The notes under the pieces were generated by a model. The model searched no databases, was not told the DNA's origin, and saw only the letters and a list, made by a program, of their open reading frames with translations. Position numbers and translations under genes: made by a program. This document shows, one piece after another, positions 1-7,182 of a stretch of 30,247 nucleotides of DNA. This DNA comes from JAOUEE01 sp051011595. GTDB lineage: Bacteria; Actinomycetota; Acidimicrobiia; Acidimicrobiales; SHLQ01. Within the stretch, counting starts at the first letter, position 1, and each line of letters opens with the position of its first letter. The stretch lies in assembly GCA_051011595.1 (NCBI GenBank), contig JBPCTQ010000371.1, positions 1 through 30,247 of the forward strand. Reading direction: 5' to 3'.

Positions 1-595
1 CGAATGCTTCGAGACAGTCGATGAAGCTGGTCCCCGGCACGGGGTCACCACCGATACCCACACAGGTGGTGACGCCGATGTCCTTTTGTTTGAGCTCGTA
101 CAGGGCCTGGTAGGTGAGCGTGCCCGAACGGCTGACGATTCCCACCGGCCCTCCTGCTTTGGCGATGTGACCGGCGGTGATGCCGATGTTGCACTTGCCG
201 GGGCTGATGATGCCGGGGCAGTTGGGGCCCAGCAGTCGCACGTCGGGGAAGTCGGCCTGCAATTTGTTGAAGAACCAGGCCTCGTCGTGCGCGGGAACCC
301 CCTCGGTGATGGCCACGATGAACTCGACCCCACCTTCCGCGGCCTCCATCACCGCACCCTTCACTCCTGGCGCCGGGATGAAGATGCAGCTGGCGGTGGC
401 GCCGGTGGCGGCCACCGCCTCGGCAACCGTGGCGTAGATGGGTACACCGTCGACATCGCTGCCGGCCTTGGTGGGATGGGTGCCGGCCACCACCTGGGTG
501 CCGTACTCGCGGTTGAGGCGGCCGTAGTAGCTGCCCTGGGACCCGGTGAGGCCCTGGTAGATCACCTTCGTGTTCTCGTCAACGAAGATCGACAT
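1..595 (-). CDS. sucD: Succinyl-CoA ligase alpha subunit, 3' end cut off by the window
   Basis: This is the ADP/GDP-forming succinyl-CoA synthetase alpha subunit, which with SucC interconverts succinyl-CoA and succinate in the TCA cycle. Translation on the minus strand from ATG at 595 gives MSIFVDENTKVIYQGLTGSQ, then the YGTQVVAGTHPTKAG segment, IFIPAPGVKDA, the FIVAITEGVPAHDE stretch and LLGPNCPGIISPGKCNIGI, all signatures of the CoA-binding and flavodoxin-like parts of SucD. About 198 of roughly 290-300 residues are present. The C-terminal part with the phosphorylated catalytic histidine lies beyond base 1. It starts 35 bp after the sucC stop, so the two form a sucCD operon. The gene is open at the window edge, so this is truncation by the window and not gene decay. 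Confidence 0.95.
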   Translation of the reverse strand, partial: MSIFVDENTKVIYQGLTGSQGSYYGRLNREYGTQVVAGTHPTKAGSDVDGVPIYATVAEAVAATGATASCIFIPAPGVKGAVMEAAEGGVEFIVAITEGVPAHDEAWFFNKLQADFPDVRLLGPNCPGIISPGKCNIGITAGHIAKAGGPVGIVSRSGTLTYQALYELKQKDIGVTTCVGIGGDPVPGTSFIDCLEAF

Positions 596-630
596 GGATC
601 GGCTCTGCTTTCGTACTGGGTCGGGGCGGG

Positions 631-1770
631 TCAGCTGGCCAGCTCGACGGCCTTGCGGGCCGCATCGAGCATGGTGTCTTCCATCATCAGCTGGTCGGAC
701 AGGTTGGGCCGCAGGATGGCGCGACCCTCATCGGCGTTTGTGCCGTCGAGACGGATGACGATGGGTGAGTCGATATCGACTCGGGCCATGGCCTCGATGA
801 TGCCGTTGGCCACCTCTTCACCTCGGGTGATGCCGCCGAAGATGTTGATGAAGATGGCCTTCACCGCCGGGTCGTTGTTGATCACCTCGAGCGCACCAGC
901 CATGACGTCGGCATTGGCGCCACCACCGATGTCGAGGAAATTGGCCGGCGCACCACCCACCTGGTTGACCACGTCGACCGTGCTCATGGCCAAACCGGCA
1001 CCGTTGGCGATGACACCCACGGTGCCCTCCAACCCGACGTACTGCAGGCCCTTGTCGTGAGCTGCGGTCTCACGTTCGTCGCGGGTCTGGGTGGAGTCGT
1101 ACTGTTCGTAGTCCTCGTGGCGAAAGGTGCTGTTGCCGTCGAGCGTGACCTTGGCGTCGAGCACATGCACCTTGTCGTCGGGGGTGAGGATCAAGGGGTT
1201 GATCTCGACCAGATCGGCGTCACCGTCGGTGTACGCGGTGTACAGCTTCATCAAGATGTCGACGGCACCCTCGACCGCGGCATCGGGCAGATGGGCCGCC
1301 GCCACCCATTCGCGGGTCTGCGCTTCGTTCAGCCCGACCACGGGGTCGACCCAGATCTTGGCGATGGCGTCGGGATTCTCCTCGGCGACCGTCTCGATCT
1401 CGACCCCGCCTTCCTTGGAGAGCATGCCGAGGTGCTTCTTGGCGCTGCGGTCGAGCGTGAAGCTGGCGTAGTACTCCTCGGCGATGTCGGAGGCCTTCTC
1501 GATCCACACCCGACCCACCACATGACCCTTGATGTCGAGTCCCAGGATGTTGCCGGCGTGCTCGCGCACATCGTCGACGGTGGCGGCGAACTTCACACCG
1601 CCCGCTTTGCCTCGGCCACCCGTGTGAACCTGGGCCTTCACCATGACCGGCGTTCCCAGCTCGTCGGCGGCTGCGACCGCCTCGTCGACGGTGAATGCGA
1701 TCTTGCCCGGCGAAACCGGCATGTCGTAGCGGGCGAAGAATTCCTTGCCCTGGTATTCGAACAGATCCAC
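631..1770 (-). CDS. sucC: Succinyl-CoA ligase (ADP-forming) beta subunit
   Basis: This is the nucleotide-binding beta subunit of succinyl-CoA synthetase, 379 residues (family about 380-400). The N-terminus VDLFEYQGKEFFARY matches the SucC start, followed by an ATP-grasp domain (VMVKAQVHTGGRGKAGGVK near residues 40-60; ADLVEINPL near 190-200) and the C-terminal ligase domain with NFLDIGGGAN and INIFGGITRGEEVA. The open frame extends about 210 codons further upstream. GTG at 1770 is chosen because the protein homology begins there and AGGAGG lies 4 bp before it. It is followed by sucD. The upstream extension overlaps a divergent gene and reads as low-complexity shadow sequence. Confidence 0.96.
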   Translation of the reverse strand: MDLFEYQGKEFFARYDMPVSPGKIAFTVDEAVAAADELGTPVMVKAQVHTGGRGKAGGVKFAATVDDVREHAGNILGLDIKGHVVGRVWIEKASDIAEEYYASFTLDRSAKKHLGMLSKEGGVEIETVAEENPDAIAKIWVDPVVGLNEAQTREWVAAAHLPDAAVEGAVDILMKLYTAYTDGDADLVEINPLILTPDDKVHVLDAKVTLDGNSTFRHEDYEQYDSTQTRDERETAAHDKGLQYVGLEGTVGVIANGAGLAMSTVDVVNQVGGAPANFLDIGGGANADVMAGALEVINNDPAVKAIFINIFGGITRGEEVANGIIEAMARVDIDSPIVIRLDGTNADEGRAILRPNLSDQLMMEDTMLDAARKAVELAS

Positions 1771-1814
1771 TGTGCCTCCTGGCCCGCGGTGGGTCTCGGC
1801 GGGTCCGCCGGGCG

Positions 1815-1820
1815 ATACTA
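1815..1820 (-). promoter_or_regulatory. Possible -10 element for sucCD
   Basis: On the minus strand the hexamer TAGTAT lies about 45 nt before the sucC GTG in the divergent gap between sucC and the gene at 1873. It fits a TANNNT actinobacterial -10 element. No convincing -35 partner was found at 16-18 bp. Confidence 0.3.
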
Positions 1821-1872
1821 GACAGCCCGAGCTCGTCTTCCCCCACTCGCCCGAAGGGACCCATTTCCCACC

Positions 1873-2373
1873 ATGCCCGTTGCTCAAGGACCCACTGTGA
1901 CGTTGCGCAGTGCACTGGTGGTCGGCTTGTCCGGGATCATCGCGGCCGCCTTGTTGATCGGGTTCGTGTGGTGGGCATCCCAGACCGGCGACGGCTTCAC
2001 GCTGGGCGACGACGAGTTCGACGCCGGCTTCATCAGCCAGGCCGACGAGATCGCCGAGAACGGTCCGATCCTCTATCAGAACCCCGACAGCGGCGGGTCG
2101 CCGCGCCCGATCTGGATCACCCACACCGGCACCGACGAAGAAGAAGGATGGATCGCCATCGAGGCAGTGGTGCCGGGGCCCGACGCCTCGTGTGTCGTGA
2201 ACTGGAACGCGGAGATCAGCCGTTTCCAGAACAGCTGCGACCCCGACGACACCTACCCCTTCGACGGAGCGGGTCTCACCACCATCCCGGTGTACATCGA
2301 CGGCGAGAAGATCATCGTCGACCTCCAGGGAGTGCGCGACGGAGAGGAATCCGGGGACGCGGCCGGCTCCTGA
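1873..2373 (+). CDS. Membrane-anchored protein with a degenerate Rieske-like domain
   Basis: The product has 166 residues. One N-terminal transmembrane helix (about residues 12-33, SALVVGLSGIIAAALLIGFV) is followed by an extracytoplasmic domain. Residues from about 100 onward (CVVNWNAEISRFQNSCDP, YPFDGAGL, IPVYIDGEKIIVDL) follow the spacing of a Rieske domain: first ligand pair, F-x-x-x-C, (S)-x-F-D-x-x-G, then a P-containing strand ending IxVDL. The second-position histidines of the C-x-H boxes are missing, so a 2Fe-2S cluster is unlikely. The fold assignment is my inference from spacing. ATG 1873 has a poor ribosome site; GTG 1897, preceded by AAGGA at 6 bp, is an alternative start. It is divergent from sucC and its partner is unknown. 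Confidence 0.8.
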   Translation: MPVAQGPTVTLRSALVVGLSGIIAAALLIGFVWWASQTGDGFTLGDDEFDAGFISQADEIAENGPILYQNPDSGGSPRPIWITHTGTDEEEGWIAIEAVVPGPDASCVVNWNAEISRFQNSCDPDDTYPFDGAGLTTIPVYIDGEKIIVDLQGVRDGEESGDAAGS

Positions 2374-2454
2374 GGCGGCCTCCAACCCGACGACGCAACC
2401 AAACAATCCCCCTGCATCGGGATTTCACGACCGTGATGTCCGGTTGGTTCGGTC

Positions 2455-3825
2455 ATGGATGAATCACACCGGCAGGCAGATGTCATCGTCATCGGCATGG
2501 GCATCGGCGGGGAGGCGGTGGCCGGCACGCTGGCCGAGCAAGGACTCGACGTCATCGGTGTGGATGCCAACCTGGTGGGCGGCGAGTGCCCGTACTGGGG
2601 TTGCATCCCGTCGAAGATGATGATCCGCGCCGCCAACATGTTGGCCGAAGCTCGCCGCATACCCGGCCACGCCGGCCTGTCCACCGTCGATCCCGACTGG
2701 GCTCCGGTCGCCACCCGCATCCGCGAACAGGCCACCGACAACTGGAACGACCAGGTGGCGGTCGACCGCTTCGTCGACAAGGGCGGCCGGTTCGTACGTG
2801 GCCATGCCGTCATCGAAGGACCCGGCCAGGTGTCGGTCGACGGTGCCACCTACGAGGCCGGCACCGGCATCGTGGTCGCCATCGGCACCGAACCCGCCGT
2901 CCCGCCGATTCCGGGTCTGGCCGATGTGGACTACTGGACGAACCGCGAAGCCATCCAGGTGACCGAGTTGCCGGCGTCGCTCATCGTGTTGGGGGCCGGG
3001 GCCATCGGCAGCGAGCTCTCGCAGGTGTTCGCCCGGTTCGACGTCGAGGTCACCATCGTCGAGGCCCTCGATCGTTTGTTGCCGCTGGAGGAACCCGAGG
3101 CCGGGGATCTGTTGGCCGACACCTTCGCCGCCGAGGGAATCGCCGTACACACCGGCGTACGAGCCCAATCGGTGGCCTCCGACGACGCCGGTATCCGCGT
3201 CACCCTCGACGACGGCACCGTCGTCGTCGCGGAGCGACTCCTGGTGGCCACCGGCCGGCGGACGGATCTGGCCGGCCTCGGATGGGCCAACGTGGGTCTG
3301 GACGACTCCGCCCGGTTCGCCGACGTCGACGACCAGCTGCGAGTGAGGGGTGTCGACGGGATCTGGGCCGTGGGCGACATCACCGGCGAGGGACTGTTCA
3401 CGCATGTCGCCGCGTATCAGGCCCCTATCGCCGTGGCCTCGATCATGGATCACCCGGGGGAGGGCGCCGACTACCGAGCCCTCCCTCGGGTCACGTTCAC
3501 CGACCCCGAGGTGGGATCGGTGGGACTCTCCGAAGCGGCCGCTCGCGAGGCCGGGCTCCGCGTGACGGCGGTGACCCAGATGGTCCCCCACTCGGCCCGC
3601 GGGTGGCTGCACGGTCCCGGCAACGAAGGCTTCGTCAAACTCGTGATCGACACCGACCGCCAGGTGGTGGTGGGGGCCACTTCGGCTGGTCCTCACGGGG
3701 GCGAGGTGCTCGGCCTGCTCACCCTGGCGGTGCACGCCGAGGTGCCGGTGGCGGTGCTGCGATCGATGATCTACGCCTATCCCACCTTACACCGAGCCAT
3801 CGAGGACGCGCTCGATCAACTCTGA
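2455..3825 (+). CDS. FAD/NAD(P)-dependent pyridine nucleotide-disulfide oxidoreductase
   Basis: This is a 456-residue class I flavin disulfide reductase-family protein. Visible features are the FAD dinucleotide fold VIVIGMGIGGEAVAG (about residues 9-23), the redox-active pair in GGECPYWGCIPSK (Cys45 and Cys50), the second dinucleotide fold GAGAIGSELSQVFARF with an acidic residue closing strand 2 (suggesting NAD), the FAD motif GVDGIWAVGDITGEGLFTH, and the dimerisation domain ending YAYPTLHRAIEDAL. Lipoamide dehydrogenases carry a His-Pro-Thr...Glu dyad at that end. Here the His is Tyr (YPT) and no Glu sits at the usual spacing, so lipoamide dehydrogenase is doubtful. A mercuric-reductase-like or transhydrogenase-like role is possible. 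No neighbouring lipoyl enzyme or mer gene supports a specific substrate. Confidence 0.92.
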   Translation: MDESHRQADVIVIGMGIGGEAVAGTLAEQGLDVIGVDANLVGGECPYWGCIPSKMMIRAANMLAEARRIPGHAGLSTVDPDWAPVATRIREQATDNWNDQVAVDRFVDKGGRFVRGHAVIEGPGQVSVDGATYEAGTGIVVAIGTEPAVPPIPGLADVDYWTNREAIQVTELPASLIVLGAGAIGSELSQVFARFDVEVTIVEALDRLLPLEEPEAGDLLADTFAAEGIAVHTGVRAQSVASDDAGIRVTLDDGTVVVAERLLVATGRRTDLAGLGWANVGLDDSARFADVDDQLRVRGVDGIWAVGDITGEGLFTHVAAYQAPIAVASIMDHPGEGADYRALPRVTFTDPEVGSVGLSEAAAREAGLRVTAVTQMVPHSARGWLHGPGNEGFVKLVIDTDRQVVVGATSAGPHGGEVLGLLTLAVHAEVPVAVLRSMIYAYPTLHRAIEDALDQL

Positions 3826-3830
3826 GGAAC

Positions 3831-4391
3831 TCAGCGGGCAGGCGCACCCGCTTGGCCTTGACCCCGGCGCCCGATCACCAGCACCCGAGCGTCGCGTGAC
3901 GGGGCGGGCCGGAACGAACGCCGATCGACGCGGGGCCCGATGCCGATGTCGAAGCTCTGCTCCCACCGACGGGCGCCGGGCGCCCGCCGCTCGGCCCAAC
4001 GGCGGACCTGGTGAGCAGGCAGAACCAGATGGGCACTGCTCAGCCTGCTCCCCGGAGCCAGCAGGCGCTTGAGCAGGGCGACCCCGATACCGAAGGGCGG
4101 GTTGGCCACCACGTGGAACGGCCGTCGGGGCAGCCGCAGATCGGCCGCGTCGACCTGCACCACGATGAGGCGGTCCCCGAATCGACGACGCAACTGTGAT
4201 GCTCGGGCGCGGTGGGACTCCACGGCGATGACCCGTGCACCCGCCTCGAGCAACGGGGTGCAGATGACCCCGGTTCCCGCGCCGACATCGACGACGGTGG
4301 CACCAGGGGGCAGATCAGCGAGACCGACCAGCCGACGGGCCCACCTCGGATCGAGCTGGTGATAGCCCCAGCGCGGGGCGGAGGAGGCCAC
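3831..4391 (-). CDS. Erm(37)-like rRNA adenine N6-methyltransferase (short form)
   Basis: This is a SAM-dependent methyltransferase of the Erm/KsgA family, 186 residues. Motif I is VVDVGAGTGVI (about 34-44), the adenosine-binding acidic strand is VIAVESH, motif II-like VQVDAADLRLP follows, and the catalytic motif IV is NPPFG (about 98-102). From memory, the layout parallels M. tuberculosis Erm(37): an N-terminal WG[YW]H[QR]L segment instead of the usual QNFL, LPxRPFxVVANPP[FY]GI, LLAP-S-L--A-LVL, and no C-terminal helical domain (usual Erm length about 260). Erm(37) methylates 23S rRNA around A2058 and gives intrinsic macrolide resistance; that activity here is inference. Start GTG 4391 lacks a clear ribosome site. 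It is convergent with the flavoprotein at a 5-bp gap. Confidence 0.85.
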   Translation of the reverse strand: MASSAPRWGYHQLDPRWARRLVGLADLPPGATVVDVGAGTGVICTPLLEAGARVIAVESHRARASQLRRRFGDRLIVVQVDAADLRLPRRPFHVVANPPFGIGVALLKRLLAPGSRLSSAHLVLPAHQVRRWAERRAPGARRWEQSFDIGIGPRVDRRSFRPAPSRDARVLVIGRRGQGQAGAPAR

Positions 4392-4478
4392 GGCGGCGGA
4401 CCATGGTGAAGCGCGTCATACGTCGAGTGCAGCGCGCCGCAGCCGGTCGGGCAACCGAATATCGGACATGCTGGCCCG

Positions 4479-5372
4479 ATGGTTGCTCCGCCGGTGCACT
4501 ACCCCTCGCCCGACGAGGACAACCGCCGGTGGCTCGACTTCGAGCACCGCGACGGCGACATCGTCATCTCCACCCGCTCCAAACACGGCACCACCTGGAT
4601 GCAGATGATCTGCGCCCTGTTGGTCTTCCAGCGTCCGGACCTGCCGGCGCCGTTGGCCGAGCTGTCACCCTGGCTCGACTGGCGGGTGACACCTCGAGAT
4701 CAGGTGTTCGAGGTGTTGGATCGCCAGACCCACCGTCGCATCATCAAGACCCACACCCCTTTGGACGGACTGCCGCTCGACCCCCGGGTCACCTACATCG
4801 TGGTGGGGCGTCGGCCGCTTGATGCAGCCGTCTCGCTGTACCACCAAAGGGCGAACATCGACCGGGCCCGGCTGGCCGAGCTCATCGGTGCGGAGGCCCC
4901 GGTCGACGGCGGCAAGCGCCCGACCGTCGACCGCTGGTTGTCGGAGTGGGTCATCGCCCAACCCGACCCACGGACTGCACTCGATTCACTTCCGGGGGTG
5001 ATGCACCATCTCGCCGATGCGTGGGGTCGGCGGGCCACCGTCGAGCTGGTCCACTACGACGACCTGCTCACCGACCTGCCGGCCCAGATGAACAAGCTCG
5101 CCGATCGGCTCGAGCTCCCCATGAGTCCCGACCTGGTGCAACCGGCCACCTTCGCCGCGATGCGCGCCCGGTCCGACGAGCTGGCTCCCGACCCGGCCCG
5201 GGTGCTGATCGATCGGCACCGGTTCTTCCGCGCCGGCAGATCCGGCACGGGCCGCGCCGCTCTGGATCCCCGGCACCTGGCGATCTACGAACAACACACG
5301 ACGGCCGCCGCACCGCCCGACCTGCTCACCTGGCTTCATCAACCGCGTTCGGAGGTGGACACGCCGCGCTGA
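4479..5372 (+). CDS. Sulfotransferase family protein (PAPS-dependent)
   Basis: This is a 297-residue cytosolic-type sulfotransferase fold that would transfer sulfate from PAPS to an unknown acceptor. The 5'-phosphosulfate loop is TRSKHGTTW (residues 32-40; family T-x-P-K-S/G-G-T-x-W). The KTH at 90-92 is the usual catalytic region, and the 3'-phosphate site is VVGRRPLDAAVSLYH (R111, S119). Near the C-terminus FFRAGRSGTGRAAL corresponds to the RKGxxGDW loop but is degenerate, with Asp-Trp replaced. There is no signal peptide. It stands alone between the methyltransferase and a VOC gene, so no substrate can be inferred. Confidence 0.9.
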   Translation: MVAPPVHYPSPDEDNRRWLDFEHRDGDIVISTRSKHGTTWMQMICALLVFQRPDLPAPLAELSPWLDWRVTPRDQVFEVLDRQTHRRIIKTHTPLDGLPLDPRVTYIVVGRRPLDAAVSLYHQRANIDRARLAELIGAEAPVDGGKRPTVDRWLSEWVIAQPDPRTALDSLPGVMHHLADAWGRRATVELVHYDDLLTDLPAQMNKLADRLELPMSPDLVQPATFAAMRARSDELAPDPARVLIDRHRFFRAGRSGTGRAALDPRHLAIYEQHTTAAAPPDLLTWLHQPRSEVDTPR

Positions 5373-5449
5373 AGGGCCGGTCGCCCGCTCGTCGGCCGCC
5401 GCGGCCCGGCGGCGCGCCGTACCATGCAGCAGCGACCACAGGGGGACCC

Positions 5450-5941
5450 ATGCCACGTTTCCGAATGGGCACACTCGACCACGTGCACGTGATGGTGCCC
5501 GATCGAGCCGTCGCCGCGGCCTGGTACGCCGAACACCTGGGTTTCGAGCCGGTCGAGGAGTACGACATGTGGGCCACCGAGGTCGAGTTCGGCCCACTGC
5601 AGATATCCGCCGATGGCGGCCGATCGATGCTGGCGCTGTTCGAGATCGGCGAGGGCCATCCCGAGCGAGCCCAGGAGAACGGCATCGCGTTCAGCGTCGA
5701 CGCCTCCACGTTCGCCGACTTCGCCCGCTCGCTGCCGAATGCCATCGTCGACCCGTCCGGACGCGCCCTCACCGCCGACGATGTGGTCGACTTCGATCTG
5801 TGCTGGGCGTACAACCTGGCCGACCCGTGGGGCAACGTGTACGAGCTCAACTGCTACCAGTACGACCTGGTCCGAACCAGCCTCATCGAACCCGACGGCA
5901 TCTCACCGGTGCGCTACTGGCCCAAGACCACCGGCGGCTGA
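5450..5941 (+). CDS. VOC-fold (glyoxalase/dioxygenase-like) protein
   Basis: This is a 163-residue vicinal oxygen chelate protein. The first beta-alpha-beta module starts LDHVHVMVPDRAVAAAWYAEHLGFEP and the second ends LADPWGNVYELNCYQYD. A metal-binding His (DHVHV) and a Glu (NVYEL) sit at the usual ends of the two modules, so a metal site is plausible. ATG 5450 is chosen because the VOC homology begins just after it; the open frame extends upstream into shadow of the sulfotransferase gene. The segment FALNCYQYDLVRT-like tail and DLCWAYNLADPWG are unusual enough that no substrate is suggested. The downstream neighbour is convergent. Confidence 0.88.
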   Translation: MPRFRMGTLDHVHVMVPDRAVAAAWYAEHLGFEPVEEYDMWATEVEFGPLQISADGGRSMLALFEIGEGHPERAQENGIAFSVDASTFADFARSLPNAIVDPSGRALTADDVVDFDLCWAYNLADPWGNVYELNCYQYDLVRTSLIEPDGISPVRYWPKTTGG

Positions 5942-5969
5942 CGACGGTCCACGCGTCGAGGCCGCGCCA

Positions 5970-6416
5970 TCAGCCGGCGCGGGCCGCCTCGTACAACGCC
6001 ACGAACTCGTCGACCGGCGTGCGGGCCACCGCATCGGCGATGACGTCGAGCGGCAGTTGATCGATGGTCTTGAACCGAACACAGGACTTGCCCATGTCGA
6101 GTTTCTTGCCCGTGGCCAGATACGCCGCCCGAAACCAGTCGAGCGACGGTTCGTCGGCATAGACATTGGACAGGTACACGGCCATGTGGTTCTTCTGTGA
6201 CGCCAACGCGGCATACATGAGCGGCTGCTTGTTGTAGGTGTCGGGGTATCGGTCGAGGGGGATGACGTAGGCGATCATCCCGAAGCTCATCTGCTCCTCG
6301 TACCCGTCGGGCAGATTGGCGACGATGACGTCGCGAACGGCCTCGATCTGGTCGCGCCGATCGTCGGGCAACTCGGCCAGGTACTCCTCGGGTGATTCGG
6401 CGGCACTCTTCACCAT
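5970..6416 (-). CDS. DUF1801 domain protein
   Basis: This is a 148-residue cytosolic protein of the DUF1801 (YdhG-like) family. It starts MVKSAAESPEEYLAELPDDR and carries the family pattern of an N-terminal helix predicting PEERR-x-x-x-x-x-x-R (here DDRRDQIEAVRDVI), the central EQMSFGMIAYVIPL strand pair, the basic KNHMAVYL strand and SCVRFKTIDQLP with a C-terminal helical segment. The biochemical role of the family is not established. The gene is convergent with the VOC gene and divergent from the alaX-like gene, with 43 bp between the two start codons. Confidence 0.88.
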   Translation of the reverse strand: MVKSAAESPEEYLAELPDDRRDQIEAVRDVIVANLPDGYEEQMSFGMIAYVIPLDRYPDTYNKQPLMYAALASQKNHMAVYLSNVYADEPSLDWFRAAYLATGKKLDMGKSCVRFKTIDQLPLDVIADAVARTPVDEFVALYEAARAG

Positions 6417-6459
6417 GACGTGAGACTAGAACGAGCCCGGACTTCTAGCATCGACGTCC

Positions 6460-7182
6460 ATGACCGACCGCCTGTATCTCGTTGATGCCTATGTCCAGTC
6501 CTTCTCCGCCACGGTCACCGGTGTCGATGTCGACGCGGCGGCCGTGACACTCGACCGAACCGCCTTCTACCCCACCGGCGGAGGTCAACCCCACGACACC
6601 GGATCGCTGACCGGACCAGATGGGGTGGCCACGGTGGTCGACGTCCGTAATCGTGACGGCGATGTCTGGCACCACCTCGACGGGTCGCTGCCCACCGTCG
6701 GCGCCACGGTCGACGGGACCATCGACTGGGATCGGCGCCACCAGCTGATGCGCACCCACACGGCGATGCACATCCTGTGCGGCGTCATCTGGAACGAGTG
6801 GGGCAACGCTGTCACCGGGGGAAACATGGAACCGCTCACCGGACGGATGGACTTCGAGTTCGATCCGCTCCCCGACAACTTCGCAGCGCGCGTGACCGAG
6901 CTGGTCAACGCCGAAATCGCAGCCAACCGGCCGATTCAGGTCAGCGAACTACCCCGTGAGCAGGCCCTGGCCGACGAAGACCTCATCCGCACCAAGGTCA
7001 ACCTCATCCCCGAGTCCGTGACCTCGATTCGAGTGGTCGACATCGTCGGCCTCGACAAGCAGGCCGACGGCGGCACCCACGTGGCCTCCACCGGCGACGT
7101 GGGCCATTTCGTTGTCACCAAGACCGAATCCAAGGGCAAGGGCAACAAGCGGGTGCGTATCGCCCTCGAAGACCACCGTTGA
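6460..7182 (+). CDS. Alanyl-tRNA editing protein, AlaX type
   Basis: This is a 240-residue free-standing editing domain homologous to the trans-editing part of AlaRS, expected to hydrolyse mischarged Ser- or Gly-tRNA(Ala). The N-terminal beta-barrel carries TAFYPTGGGQPHDTG. The first zinc-binding motif HTAMH (HxxxH) is at about residues 105-109 (MRTHTAMHILCGVI). The second region reads IVGLDKQADGGTHVASTGDVGHF, where the usual C-x-x-x-H becomes D-x-x-x-H. The Cys-to-Asp swap may still permit metal binding. Its stop codon abuts the stop of the convergent lipoprotein gene with no spacer. Confidence 0.92.
   Translation: MTDRLYLVDAYVQSFSATVTGVDVDAAAVTLDRTAFYPTGGGQPHDTGSLTGPDGVATVVDVRNRDGDVWHHLDGSLPTVGATVDGTIDWDRRHQLMRTHTAMHILCGVIWNEWGNAVTGGNMEPLTGRMDFEFDPLPDNFAARVTELVNAEIAANRPIQVSELPREQALADEDLIRTKVNLIPESVTSIRVVDIVGLDKQADGGTHVASTGDVGHFVVTKTESKGKGNKRVRIALEDHR

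Noticed and set aside
1856..1869. GGGACCCATTTCCC, a 10 of 14 match to the DosR core
   Set aside because: It abuts the start codon at 1873, lacks the G of GTCCC and is far from the stress locus. It shows that partial matches arise by chance in GC-rich DNA, a caution for boxes A and B.
1771..2406. Long upstream extension of the sucC reading frame
   Set aside because: SucC homology begins at GTG 1770 with an AGGAGG site. The extension overlaps a divergent gene and lacks family sequence.
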